NCBI GenBank assembly: GCA_029258725.1
Contig: JAPDKE010000006.1
Span: 1-64,000, forward strand
Direction: 5' to 3'
Length of the DNA stretch: 64,000 nucleotides
From: a bacterium
GTDB lineage: Bacteria > Hydrothermota > UBA3072 > JAPDKE01
Below the pieces are notes generated by a model that made no database searches, was not told where the DNA came from, and worked only from the letters and a program-made list of their open reading frames with translations. Below, piece after piece: positions 45,426 through 54,070 of the stretch. Position 1 is the stretch's first letter. Each line of letters begins with the position of its first letter. A program made the position numbers and the translations under genes.

Positions 45426-45919
45426 TGGGAATAAAGGTATTGCTTGCCCTCCACCTCCTCATGGGGGTGGAGGGTGTCCCATATGACCTCCAGAGTGCGA
45501 TAATTCTCAAATCCCTCCCGTATGTTTTGAATTTTGAGAAAAAGGAAGAGATAGTGATTGGATTCCTGGGGGGAGAGAAAAAGGAACTCATATCCCTCTT
45601 CAGGGATAAAAAGGCGGGAGAGAAGCCTGTGAAGACTGTGGAGGTGAAAAAGATAGAGGAGATAAAGGGGATTGATGTTCTTGTTCTTCTTCCAGGGGTG
45701 AAGGATGGGGAGCTGGATAGGATAATAAAAAAGACAAGGGAGAACAAAATCTTTTCAATAACCATGATAAACCCGGAAAGGTTTGTGAAGAAGGGAATAA
45801 GCATGGGGATAACGGTGGAAGGCGGGAAGCCAAGGATAATTATAAACCCGGAGGGAATCAGGGAGGAGGAAATATCTCTTGATGCCAGGTTTCTCAAGCT
45901 CGTGAAACTGATTGAGTGA
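45422..45919 (+). CDS. YfiR-like (DUF4154) periplasmic protein
   Basis: 165 residues with an N-terminal signal (IKVLLALHLLMGVEG). The body follows the YfiR/HmsC fold: LQSAIILKSLPYVLNF, an alternating strand EIVIGFLGG, IDVLVLLPGV, KIFSITMINPERFVKKG and the closing RIIINPEGIREEEISLDARF-LKLVK. YfiR proteins in Pseudomonas sense redox/envelope state and repress a membrane diguanylate cyclase. Here the downstream membrane partner is a chemoreceptor, which is unusual. Its stop overlaps the chemoreceptor start (TGATG). Confidence 0.75.
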   Translation: MMGIKVLLALHLLMGVEGVPYDLQSAIILKSLPYVLNFEKKEEIVIGFLGGEKKELISLFRDKKAGEKPVKTVEVKKIEEIKGIDVLVLLPGVKDGELDRIIKKTRENKIFSITMINPERFVKKGISMGITVEGGKPRIIINPEGIREEEISLDARFLKLVKLIE

Positions 45920-47481
45920 TGAGGATATCCCATCGTATAGTAAGGCTCAATATCCTCACGAGTTCCATCCTCTTCCTTTTCCTCTTTTCTCTTTTTTACC
46001 TCATGGGGAGGAGGCTATCCTACCGTATAGTTGAGGATGAGATGAAAAACTTCGCCGGGCTCATTGCCTACCAGATAGCACCTTCCCTGGAATTTGGAGA
46101 CACTGTATCCGTGAAAAACACGCTTCTTTCTCTCAGGAACTATCCAATAATAAGGTTTGTGAAGGTGTTTGACCTTTTTGGGGAGGAGTTCGTTTCTGTG
46201 GAGTTTTCCTCAGGAAAATCCCTTACCGTGATGGAAAGCGTGAAGAGTGGAGAGACCCCAATAGGTGGAATATCCATCGGGATAGACCCCTCCTTTATTG
46301 AAAAGGAGTTCAGGAATTTTCTCATTTTCTCCCTTCTTCCTGCACTTTTAATCCTGGGAATCTCCCTCTACCCTGCATATGCAATGGGAAAGAAAATATC
46401 CGAGCCCATTCTGAGGGTGAGGGATTCTCTTTCTTCCATTGCAAAAGGAGAGGGTGATTTAACCATGAGGCTTCCGGAGGAAGGAGAGGACGAGATTGGG
46501 GAACTCTCCAGGAGTTTCAATCAATTTGTGGAAGGGATAGAGAAGATAGTAAAGAGCATAAAGAAAACAACAGGAGAGGTGGAGTATCACGTTCACGATG
46601 TTTCTTCCTCCATTGAGGAACTCACGGCAACTGTTGAGGAGATATCGGCATCCATGAACAATGTTGTGGAAAATGTGGAGGAACAGAAGGGGGAACTTGA
46701 GAAAATGGAAGACAGGGCTGGAGAGATGGGAGAGCGCACGGAAGGGGTATGGAGGGAGGCAAAGGATGTAGAGGAGATGTCCATTTCCATTATGGAGAAG
46801 GCAGGGGAGGGAATGGAGGTTGTGGAAAGGGTGGAGAAGGGGCTTGTGGAGATGGAAGGTGCATTGAGAGAAGTAAGAGAGAAGGGGGAGAGTGTAACCA
46901 ATCTTGCCTCATCCCTTTTTGAGATAAGCCGCAGAATAACCGAGATAGCAAAAAATATAGAACTGCTTTCTCTAAATGCCGCGATTGAGGCGTCAAGATT
47001 GAAGGAAAAGGGAGGAGGATTCAAGGTGATATCCGATGAGATAAGGAATCTTTCCCAGAAAACAAGGGAATTTGCAAGGAACACAGTGGAGCAGTTACAG
47101 CAGATGGTTGGGCATATTGAGGAGTTGAGTGGAAGGACTGAGAGAACCTTCAGGGTATTTATGGAATGGGAAAAGGAAACGGAGACCCTGCTCAAAACAT
47201 TTTCTGAGATAAAGCAGTCAATGGAGGTTCTTTCACGGAAGAAAATGGGTAAAATGATTGAGGAATACAACACCATGAAGGAAAGGATTGAGGAGATGAT
47301 AAAAGGAATAAAAAGTCTTGCCCGGCTTGGAGACCGGATAGCCTCCTCCTCTCAGGAGGTATCAGCCGCAATGGAGGAGGAAAGTGCAAGTTTCCAGGAG
47401 ATAGCAATGAGGGCATCCAATATATCCCTTCAGATGCAGAGATTACAGGATGAGGTCAAGAAATTCAGGGTGAGAGAGTGA
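45919..47481 (+). CDS. Methyl-accepting chemotaxis protein
   Basis: About 520 residues. Two membrane spans (about 9-30 and 135-155) flank a periplasmic domain of about 100 residues (NFAGLIAYQIAPSLEFGDTV), of the CHASE8-like type. A HAMP domain (GKKISEPILRVRDSLSSIAK) and a long coiled coil follow. The signalling tip reads NIELLSLNAAIEASRLKEKG-GGFKVISDEIRNLS, recognisable but with several departures from the usual ARAGE.GRGF motif. No CheA/CheW is in the window. It shares the YfiR stop by a TGATG overlap, implying coupling and a shared pathway. Confidence 0.9.
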   Translation: MRISHRIVRLNILTSSILFLFLFSLFYLMGRRLSYRIVEDEMKNFAGLIAYQIAPSLEFGDTVSVKNTLLSLRNYPIIRFVKVFDLFGEEFVSVEFSSGKSLTVMESVKSGETPIGGISIGIDPSFIEKEFRNFLIFSLLPALLILGISLYPAYAMGKKISEPILRVRDSLSSIAKGEGDLTMRLPEEGEDEIGELSRSFNQFVEGIEKIVKSIKKTTGEVEYHVHDVSSSIEELTATVEEISASMNNVVENVEEQKGELEKMEDRAGEMGERTEGVWREAKDVEEMSISIMEKAGEGMEVVERVEKGLVEMEGALREVREKGESVTNLASSLFEISRRITEIAKNIELLSLNAAIEASRLKEKGGGFKVISDEIRNLSQKTREFARNTVEQLQQMVGHIEELSGRTERTFRVFMEWEKETETLLKTFSEIKQSMEVLSRKKMGKMIEEYNTMKERIEEMIKGIKSLARLGDRIASSSQEVSAAMEEESASFQEIAMRASNISLQMQRLQDEVKKFRVRE

Positions 47482-49088
47482 AAAAAATAGGTTTTGTTCT
47501 TCATTCCCATCTTCCCTATCTTTTGGGACACGGAACATGGCCCCATGGGGTTGAGTGGCTTTATGAGGCGGCATGTGAGACATACATACCACTTTTAAGG
47601 GTTTTTAAGAGACTGAAAAAAGAGGGAATTCCATTTGGGGTTACCATAAACTTCACCCCGGTCCTTTCCGAACAGCTGAAGGATGAAAGATTTGAAAAGG
47701 GATTCATTGAGTATCTGGAAAGCAAGATAGAATTTGCAAAAAAGGACCTTCCATTATTTGGGGAACTTGCTAAATTCTGGCTTGAGTTTTACGAAGGGGT
47801 GCTCAGGGAGTTTGAGGAGGAGAGAGATATAGTTGGGGCAATGAGGGAACTTCAGGAGGATGGAGTCATTGAAATACTTACATCCGCTGCAACCCATGGA
47901 TATCTTCCTTTGCTGGGTTTTGATGAGTCTGTGAAGGGGCAGGTAAAGGAGGGGGTAAGGAGTTACAAAAAGAACTTCGGGAAAGAGCCCTCAGGGATAT
48001 GGCCTCCTGAACTGGGATACAGACCATCATATATATGGGCTCCACATAATGGTATGCTTCCACCCAGGAAAAGAAAAGGGCTTGAGGAGGTATACCAGGA
48101 GGAGGGGATAAAATTCTTCCTTGTGGATGCCCATCTTTTAAAGGGAGGGAAACCCATAGGGACGTATCTTTCCCTTTTTGAGGGATTGAAGATTCTGTGG
48201 GAGCAGTCAGGAAGGGGAATAGAAATGGAGGAGAAGGAACTTTCCCCCTACTCAATCTATCTTGCCTCATCCGATGGTATTGCACTCCCATTCTTCACAC
48301 GCGACCCTGAGACCGCCCTCCAGGTATGGTCAAAGGACTGTGGATATCCGGGGGATGCAAACTATCTTGAATTTCACAAGAAGCACTTTCCAGGAGGATT
48401 GAGATACTGGAGGATAACATCCCCATCAAGGGACCTTGGAGAAAAGGACCTTTATCATCCCGAATGGGCGGAGGATTCTCTGAGAAAACATGCAGAGCAC
48501 TTCGTTTCACTTCTTTCAGGAATAAAGGGAGAACTTGTCATAGCACCCTATGATACCGAACTCTTCGGGCACTGGTGGTTTGAGGGACCTGAGTGGCTTT
48601 ACCTGGTTATTAAAAAGATACACGAGCACGGAATGGGGACTGAAACACTTTCCAGAATTCTTGAGGAAAACCCTCCATCTTTGGTTCTCAGGCTTCCTGA
48701 GGGTTCATGGGGGGAGGGAGGTTTTCACTGGGTCTGGTTGAACGAGTGGACGGAGTGGACGTGGAGACATATTTATGAATGTGAAAAAAAATTCTTTGGC
48801 ATGGCTGGAAAGATAAAGGGAGAACTGAAGGAGAGGATATTGAAACAGCTTGCAAGGGAACTTTTACTGCTACAGTCTTCTGACTGGCAGTTTCTGATAA
48901 CAACCTGGAGTGCAAGGGATTATGCAGAAAGAAGGTTCTGTGAGCATCTTGAGAATTTTGAGCGTCTTTATTCCTTCCTTGAGAAAGAATCCCTGAGTGC
49001 CCGTGAGGTTTCATACCTTGAGGAACTGGAATCCCGCGACTCCCTCTTCCCGGACATAAATCCTCATGATTGGCTTTCTTCTGCTTGA
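47478..49088 (+). CDS. GH57 / DUF1957 alpha-glucan branching-type enzyme
   Basis: 536 residues from a GTG at 47478. The GH57 fold starts IGFVLHSHLPYLLGHGTWPH. The nucleophile Glu sits in GIWPPELGYRPSY (about 175) and the acid/base Asp in VIAPYDTELFGHWWFEGPEW (about 355). The C-terminal half has FHWVWLNEWTEWTWRHIYE and LQSSDWQFLITTWSARDYAE, as in GH57 1,4-alpha-glucan branching enzymes (EC 2.4.1.18). A role in glycogen-like storage is likely. Its start overlaps the chemoreceptor stop by 4 bp, so it is co-transcribed with the sensory genes. Confidence 0.9.
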   Translation: MKKIGFVLHSHLPYLLGHGTWPHGVEWLYEAACETYIPLLRVFKRLKKEGIPFGVTINFTPVLSEQLKDERFEKGFIEYLESKIEFAKKDLPLFGELAKFWLEFYEGVLREFEEERDIVGAMRELQEDGVIEILTSAATHGYLPLLGFDESVKGQVKEGVRSYKKNFGKEPSGIWPPELGYRPSYIWAPHNGMLPPRKRKGLEEVYQEEGIKFFLVDAHLLKGGKPIGTYLSLFEGLKILWEQSGRGIEMEEKELSPYSIYLASSDGIALPFFTRDPETALQVWSKDCGYPGDANYLEFHKKHFPGGLRYWRITSPSRDLGEKDLYHPEWAEDSLRKHAEHFVSLLSGIKGELVIAPYDTELFGHWWFEGPEWLYLVIKKIHEHGMGTETLSRILEENPPSLVLRLPEGSWGEGGFHWVWLNEWTEWTWRHIYECEKKFFGMAGKIKGELKERILKQLARELLLLQSSDWQFLITTWSARDYAERRFCEHLENFERLYSFLEKESLSAREVSYLEELESRDSLFPDINPHDWLSSA

Positions 49089-49376
49089 CTTTGCAGAAAG
49101 GAATGGCTTAGAGAGGAAATTAAAAAGTGGAAAGAAGAAAATATCATAAATGAGGAACAGGCGCGTTTACTTATAGAAAGGTATTCTCTTGATGAAGAAT
49201 CTGTTGGGGGAACGATAAGGAGTCTGGTTATACTTGGGAGCATACTTTTGGGTATTGGGCTCATTGCTTTCTTCATAAAGGACATTGTAAATCTTTCCCT
49301 CTTTGCAATCCCGATTATCACAATCATTCTCTTCTCTATTGCCTATTCTGTTGGCTTTTATCTCAAATACATCTGA
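49089..49376 (+). pseudogene. DUF2157-like membrane protein fragment
   Basis: Immediately after the GH57 stop the same frame reads WLREEIKKWKEENIINEEQA, RLLIERYSLDEES, then SLVILGSILLGIGLIAFFIK and a second span, ending at 49376. This is the helix-plus-membrane start of DUF2157 proteins (usually several hundred residues), but there is no start codon and only two spans remain. Confidence 0.55.
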
Positions 49377-50083
49377 CATCCTGAAAAACCTGCTTTCTCC
49401 CTTACGCATTGAACACCTCCCCTCTGTGCTTATAAAAGACTATCCCCGCAAGGAAGATCTAATCTCCCTCAAAACCCTCATAGATAACATCCAGGAACAA
49501 ATTGGAAAATTAATGCTTTTATCCAGCCTCTTTTCATAGATAATAAAAGGGGGTGTTAAATCGAACGGAGAATGGAAGTGAGTTTTATAAGTAGGAAGCA
49601 TGGATGTTCGAGGCGTGACCAAGTTTTGGAGATGCAAATAATGAAGAATTTCTGGATATTACCACGACATCTTACGAGGATGCCTTGTTATGGACAAAAT
49701 CTTATACATTCTTTCCGAATTATATACCTACTCTTGAACGGTGTGATTAAAGAAACGAAATTGAATACTATGTAAGAAAATCAGTCAACGTCTGTTTGCC
49801 TTCCTTCTTTCATAAGTTTTCTCCCAATGTTAAGGTCGCAACACCCTCACCATCTCCATCCCAAATTTTTATTGTAGACACCACGGTCCATTGTGGGTGG
49901 AAGGGCGGAAAAAAATATTTTTCTTAAAAACAAGACTTGTGTGAATCGAATTTTTGCTTTCCCCTATTGTCCTTGTCTCTCATATCCTTTTTCCGTGCAT
50001 GTGGATAAAATCATGAAGAATCAAACCGCATAATATGATTTTCCAGCCGCTTATCCTTTTGGCTACCACTATGTGCATAGGAG
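49377..50083. other. Decayed intergenic region
   Basis: No intact gene. Plus-strand pieces look like fossil coding sequence: DILKNLLSPLRIEHLPSVLI and KDYPRKEDLISLKTLIDNIQ up to 49539, and NNEEFLDITTTSYEDALLWT with KSYTFFPNYIPTLERCD around 49636-49748. The rest shows nothing I can name. There is no terminator or promoter of note. Confidence 0.5.
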
Positions 50084-50686
50084 TTATGAGAGGAGGAGAA
50101 CACCTTTAAAAACGAGGGTATCCGAGTTTGAGGCTAAGGATATAAATTCATCTAAAAAGTTGATATGATTTTCAAGTATATTCATTTGAGTAAGATATCT
50201 TAATAAAGGCAATACCAAATTTTTGGGAGAGAACATACCCAATATGTGTCTTTTTCCCTTAATCCAATACGCTGGGGCTGTAAGTTCTATTCTTTCTCTT
50301 ATATTTGTTGAAAGGTCCCAGGCGTTAGGAATAAGAAATTCTATTAGATACAGTGGGTTAATCATAAATGCAATCATATCTTTATGTTCTGATGATGGTG
50401 GTAATTGAAATTCTATAGAGAATCTTTCCCCTGCTTCAATCTCCGGTTGAAATAGTGGAGTTTCTGTATTCTTTCTTATTCTCACATTTAAAGAATCTTT
50501 TATTTTGTCAACTCTATCTAAAATTTTTTCAACTTTTTCTTTCCTTTTCTTTAACTCTTCTTCTTTCACTGCATTTAAAATCCAGCCTTCTGGCTCGTGT
50601 CCCCCGGCAATTTTTACAAGCCAGTCCCAAGTCCCCGTATCCTTTGGATTTTTTATATAGGTGTCGAGCATATCCCAGAAACTCAT
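50084..50686 (-). CDS. Unrecognised cytoplasmic protein, 200 aa (third of an unknown trio)
   Basis: No family recognised. No signal or membrane segment. Residues 1-70 are helical with a basic/acidic stretch (EEELKKRKEKVEKILDRVDK); the middle has a beta-like part (FSIEFQLPPSSEHKDMIAFM) and a run of aromatic/hydrophobic residues near NPLYLIEFLIPNAWDL; the C-terminus is helical (LRYLTQMNILENHINFLDEF). Start chosen at ATG 50686. It is last in a unit of three unknown genes driven by the promoter at 52464-52492. Confidence 0.6.
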   Translation of the reverse strand: MSFWDMLDTYIKNPKDTGTWDWLVKIAGGHEPEGWILNAVKEEELKKRKEKVEKILDRVDKIKDSLNVRIRKNTETPLFQPEIEAGERFSIEFQLPPSSEHKDMIAFMINPLYLIEFLIPNAWDLSTNIRERIELTAPAYWIKGKRHILGMFSPKNLVLPLLRYLTQMNILENHINFLDEFISLASNSDTLVFKGVLLLS

Positions 50687-50693
50687 TTCTTCT

Positions 50694-51476
50694 CTACCTT
50701 TCTATCCATCCCAGTGTGACCGCCTCAGGATTTACATAGGCCAGGCCCTCTGGTACATCTTCTGATGAGAGGAGTTCTTGGATGGGAAGTTCTATTTTTA
50801 TTTTCCCATCGGAAAGAGGATGAAGTTCATAATTCTCAAATTCTATACCCACCTCTTCATCCCATTTTCCTAATATAAGAATTACTTTCTTTATATCGGA
50901 TGGTGGTGAAGATTTTATAGTGAATACAAGACGTATATCCCTTTCTGAGCGAGCATAAATCCATGGAGCCTCCTCGTTTATAGAATTTTTAGAAACGCAG
51001 TTATCCAACAGCACCTTTCGCGCCCTTTCTCTTTTTTCTCTTTCAATCTCTTCTTCAATTTTATCTTTTTTACCTCCCCGTGCAATAGCAAGTAGTTCAG
51101 CGTGCTCTTGGGAGCCAAACCCGCTTTTAATAGCAAAATAAACCCTCTTTCCAAAAAATACTCTATATTCACCTGGCTGAATATCGTCTATTAGACATTC
51201 GTTTTCCGACAGATAGGTGGTTATTTCCTGAGGGCCTGATAATGTTATTGTAACTCCTTTTTTCTGAAGAGCATCCTGAACTTCATCAAAGACCGAGTCC
51301 ATCCAAATCCAGAGATATCTTTCACGGCCTTCCCATCCCATAATAAGTCTTACTCCTTCTGGAGACGGATACATCCGAAAAAAGTCAACCCCTTCTTTAA
51401 GGGAAAGAGAAAGTCCATCAAATTTATATTTTATTTCTTTCCATATTTTATATATAAGATTCCTCTTCATCGCCAT
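50694..51476 (-). CDS. Unrecognised cytoplasmic protein, 260 aa (second of an unknown trio)
   Basis: No family recognised. The N-terminal half alternates beta strands (GVRLIMGWEGRERYLWIWMD) with a helix; a FGKRVYFAIKSGFGSQEHAE segment lies near 130, followed by a long charged helix (KIEEEIEREKRERARKVLLD). A beta-sandwich-like C-terminal part (DIRLVFTIKSSPPSDIKKVI) ends near VNPEAVTLGWIER. It overlaps the upstream gene by 29 bp (or 23 bp if the second ATG is used), implying coupling. No catalytic motif seen. Confidence 0.6.
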   Translation of the reverse strand: MAMKRNLIYKIWKEIKYKFDGLSLSLKEGVDFFRMYPSPEGVRLIMGWEGRERYLWIWMDSVFDEVQDALQKKGVTITLSGPQEITTYLSENECLIDDIQPGEYRVFFGKRVYFAIKSGFGSQEHAELLAIARGGKKDKIEEEIEREKRERARKVLLDNCVSKNSINEEAPWIYARSERDIRLVFTIKSSPPSDIKKVILILGKWDEEVGIEFENYELHPLSDGKIKIELPIQELLSSEDVPEGLAYVNPEAVTLGWIER

Positions 51477-52440
51477 CCTCCTGTTCTTGGTTAAGGTTTC
51501 CAGGATACAGAGGCTTCACATCCTCTTCCATTATATCCTTAATTTCCTTATCAACACCCTCTCCATATATTGATAAGGTGGTTGAGGATGGAATCTCTTT
51601 AGGAAGTTCTCCCTTCCGTTCTTCCATAAGAATATTTAGTGCATTATCGAGTGCCTCTTTCCAATTTTTAACCGTTCTTACCTGTATCCTCTTACCGCAT
51701 AACATACGAAGTTGCTGAAGATCCTGTGTTATATCTTCGTTTTTATCTAAGGCATCAAATAACCTTTTCACAACATTTACAAGTTGATCTGAAACCGCTG
51801 AAGGCGAAAAGATGCATTCCAACAAAACCCTAATGGCATCATTAATACTCCAGTGGATTAAGTCCTTAAGTTTGTTTTTCACACGCCGGGTTAGTGAGTA
51901 GATTGATGATGGTTTATCTTTATAAAATATTTTTCGAATCACATCATGTATTTGATGGATATATGTCTTTTGTACAGAAAGATATAACCCAATATCTTCC
52001 ATTTTTGTATTTATATAGGCTCCAATCATTCTATCTTTCAGAAATCTATCAAGTACTGCAAGTGGATCGGGATACTCGATTCTTCGAGACAGATTGCCCT
52101 CGTCTATCTCCTTTCGGGTAGGCTCTGGCGTGCGCGGTGGAATTGAAAACTCTTCTAAATGATTTGCAATGTATTTATAAAGTTTTATTGACCCCGTCTC
52201 TACCATACGATTTAAAATTAAATATACCGCAAGTTGTACTTCAGGTGTCTTTTCAATCAAATTTTTATCATTGTCATTATAAGGAGGGCCTGATAAAAAC
52301 TGAAGTGTATTCTTTCTAAACGCCAGATTTCCTAATCTCCCATTATGACCTTTAAACATCTTCAGCCATGGCATACTTATTTCCATTTCCTCCACATAAT
52401 AGCTTAATCCTTCCAAAAGCATCCTATCTCTTTCGTTCAT
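51448..52440 (-). CDS. Unrecognised cytoplasmic protein, about 330 aa (first of an unknown trio)
   Basis: Start placed at ATG 52440, after GGGAGGTGTAAA; the frame is open to 52473. No family recognised. Mostly helical, with YYVEEMEISMPWLKMFKGHN near the start, LAVLDRFLKDRMIGAYINTK mid-protein, and a HWSINDAIRVLLECIFSPSA stretch. The last 50 residues are acidic (EQEDGDEEESYI). No signal peptide. With the next two genes it is a candidate new module placed beside a peptidoglycan/ExbBD operon. Confidence 0.6.
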   Translation of the reverse strand: MNERDRMLLEGLSYYVEEMEISMPWLKMFKGHNGRLGNLAFRKNTLQFLSGPPYNDNDKNLIEKTPEVQLAVYLILNRMVETGSIKLYKYIANHLEEFSIPPRTPEPTRKEIDEGNLSRRIEYPDPLAVLDRFLKDRMIGAYINTKMEDIGLYLSVQKTYIHQIHDVIRKIFYKDKPSSIYSLTRRVKNKLKDLIHWSINDAIRVLLECIFSPSAVSDQLVNVVKRLFDALDKNEDITQDLQQLRMLCGKRIQVRTVKNWKEALDNALNILMEERKGELPKEIPSSTTLSIYGEGVDKEIKDIMEEDVKPLYPGNLNQEQEDGDEEESYI

Positions 52441-52463
52441 TTTACACCTCCCATTGTAATTAA

Positions 52464-52492
52464 ACTCTAACATATTTCTCCTCTCCTGTCAA
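52464..52492 (-). promoter_or_regulatory. Internal promoter before the unknown trio
   Basis: Minus strand TTGACA (52487-52492, overlapping the TonB-like stop), 17-nt spacer, TAGAGT (52464-52469). It separates the three unknown genes from the ExbBD operon, although read-through is possible. Confidence 0.55.
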
Positions 52493-53247
52493 GGTCTTTT
52501 TATCCCTTTGTATATTTCTACTCTGTCTGGATAAAGTTCGCCTTCCATAAATTCATATGCGTCAAGCGATGTGCCCTCTTTTTCTGCAAAGGAGATACAC
52601 GCGTTATAAACCAGGTATTTGGGAATCAAAATATATGCCTCATCGGCCTCAATACTGTAATTTCTTAACTCTTTCAGAACCTCGGGGGTAGTAATGTCTA
52701 TTTTCACGAAGAACCCAATGGGATTTTCCATCTTCCAGGTTCTCGGATTAATATCAACTCTTTCTCCTTTGACAGTATACACCCTCAGATAGTAGTTCCG
52801 GGACTGTCTTAAAACCTCTAAAGGATTGCTCCAGTGGAGATATACACTTGGAAGCCCACCTCCACCCCCTGTTCCATGTAAACTGCTCACCGGCCCATTG
52901 GTAAATGCCTGAGTGGGGGGTGAACCTGACTTTACTGGTGGATTATTTGCTGCCTTTTTCTTTATCTCCGATTTTGTTTTGGGCTTTCCTCCTGGCTTTG
53001 TCTTTTCTGCACTTTTCGCCATCTTCTTCTTTTCTTTTCCCCTTTTTTTCTTTGCTGACTTTTCATCTTTCGGGTTTTTCTTCTTATACCTCTCTTTCAC
53101 ATTTTTTTTCTTATTCTCTTCTTTCTCAATCCTGCTAATCTCTACAGGAAGACTGATTCTTTTGGTTAAAATCACCGAGGCAAAAAAGGGGAGATAAAGA
53201 AGGAGTCCTAATGCAAATCCCTTCCCCAGTACTTTCCACTTCATTTT
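52489..53247 (-). CDS. TonB-like membrane-anchored protein
   Basis: About 252 residues from ATG 53247 (GGGAGGT upstream); the frame is open farther, but upstream sequence holds a terminator-like hairpin. One N-terminal span (GKGFALGLLLYLPFFASVIL) is followed by a very Lys-rich linker (about 40-115) and a Gly-rich hinge (HGTGGGGG). The C-terminal 120 residues (YLHWSNPLEVLRQSRNYYLR, DEAYILIPKYLVYNAC) form a compact alpha/beta domain unlike the standard TonB C-terminus. Anchor-rigid linker-periplasmic domain is the TonB/TolA plan, and ExbB/ExbD-like genes lie upstream. Assignment is by architecture and context. Confidence 0.6.
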   Translation of the reverse strand, partial: KMKWKVLGKGFALGLLLYLPFFASVILTKRISLPVEISRIEKEENKKKNVKERYKKKNPKDEKSAKKKRGKEKKKMAKSAEKTKPGGKPKTKSEIKKKAANNPPVKSGSPPTQAFTNGPVSSLHGTGGGGGLPSVYLHWSNPLEVLRQSRNYYLRVYTVKGERVDINPRTWKMENPIGFFVKIDITTPEVLKELRNYSIEADEAYILIPKYLVYNACISFAEKEGTSLDAYEFMEGELYPDRVEIYKGIKRP

Positions 53248-53260
53248 TACCTCCCTTCCA

Positions 53261-53292
53261 TTAAAAGAGGGGAGGGGGACATCCCTCCCCTC
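53261..53292 (-). terminator. Terminator-like hairpin inside the ExbBD operon
   Basis: Minus strand: GAGGGGAGGG (53283-53292), 6-nt loop, CCCTCCCCTC (53267-53276), then TTTTAA. A 10-bp GC-rich stem with a short U-run between the coiled-coil gene and the TonB-like gene. It could terminate or attenuate transcription. Confidence 0.6.
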
Positions 53293-53305
53293 TGCTGGAT
53301 TAAAA

Positions 53306-54070
53306 TTAAAATGGATAGAACGGATCCTCGCCCTCTGTTCCATCAGGTGGAAGTTCCTCCTCCTCTTCCTTACCCATTCCTTCCTCAAGTATCGCCACTG
53401 TGGTGAGGACAGCTTCGTCTTCATGCTGCTCAGCAAGCCTTTCATAATAACATGCCCATGCATACGCTATCATGCTCTTCACCATTCCTCTCTGATACAT
53501 TTCAAGTAAGTGCTTCTCCCAGCCATCTCTTGAGCCTCCTCTGTTCTTCCCAAGCCAGTTTTTGATCCTGCTCACAACCGAATTTTCGGTTGCCTTTGTG
53601 ATTTGCACTACAAATTCAGGTTTTATGTGTTTCAGAATCTCTCGTTTGCGGTTATCCTCATCTTCAAACTCACGGATTATCTTCCTAAGAGCTTTTTCAT
53701 ATGCACTTCCATAGCGGCCTTTCACTCCGTTAAGCCATTTTTCTCTGGCCTGTTTTGCTTTTTTTCTTAAGAGTTCTGCCTCTTCTGCCTTGAGCCTTGC
53801 AAGTTCTCGATATCCGTTGGCTGCATTTTCATGTGCCTGCCTTTTGAGTTCCATTTTACTCTGCGGGTCGGAGGTTTTATTATATGCTTCTCGCAGTGAC
53901 TGAGCGGTTGCCTTATGCTCTTCAAAGACGTGCTTCTGACGTTCCTCATTTTCGTATAACCTCCTGTCGATTTCCGCCCACTCCTCCATCAACTCCCTAA
54001 CTACGCTTTTACCGCTTGTAGCAGATGGGAGAATCCACAAAATACTGAGAAGAAAAAGTGCGTGGGTCAT
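53306..54070 (-). CDS. Secreted coiled-coil protein
   Basis: 254 residues with a signal peptide (MTHALFLLSILWILPSATSG). The mature protein is charged and helical, with long heptad-like stretches (EEHKATAQSLREAYNKTSDP, ARLKAEEAELLRKKAKQARE, KALRKIIREFEDEDNRKREI) and an acidic tail ending GTEGEDPFYPF. Probably a periplasmic structural or spacer protein for the ExbBD-TonB-like assembly. The ATG at 54070 overlaps the upstream lipoprotein stop by 4 bp. Family not recognised. Confidence 0.65.
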   Translation of the reverse strand: MTHALFLLSILWILPSATSGKSVVRELMEEWAEIDRRLYENEERQKHVFEEHKATAQSLREAYNKTSDPQSKMELKRQAHENAANGYRELARLKAEEAELLRKKAKQAREKWLNGVKGRYGSAYEKALRKIIREFEDEDNRKREILKHIKPEFVVQITKATENSVVSRIKNWLGKNRGGSRDGWEKHLLEMYQRGMVKSMIAYAWACYYERLAEQHEDEAVLTTVAILEEGMGKEEEEELPPDGTEGEDPFYPF

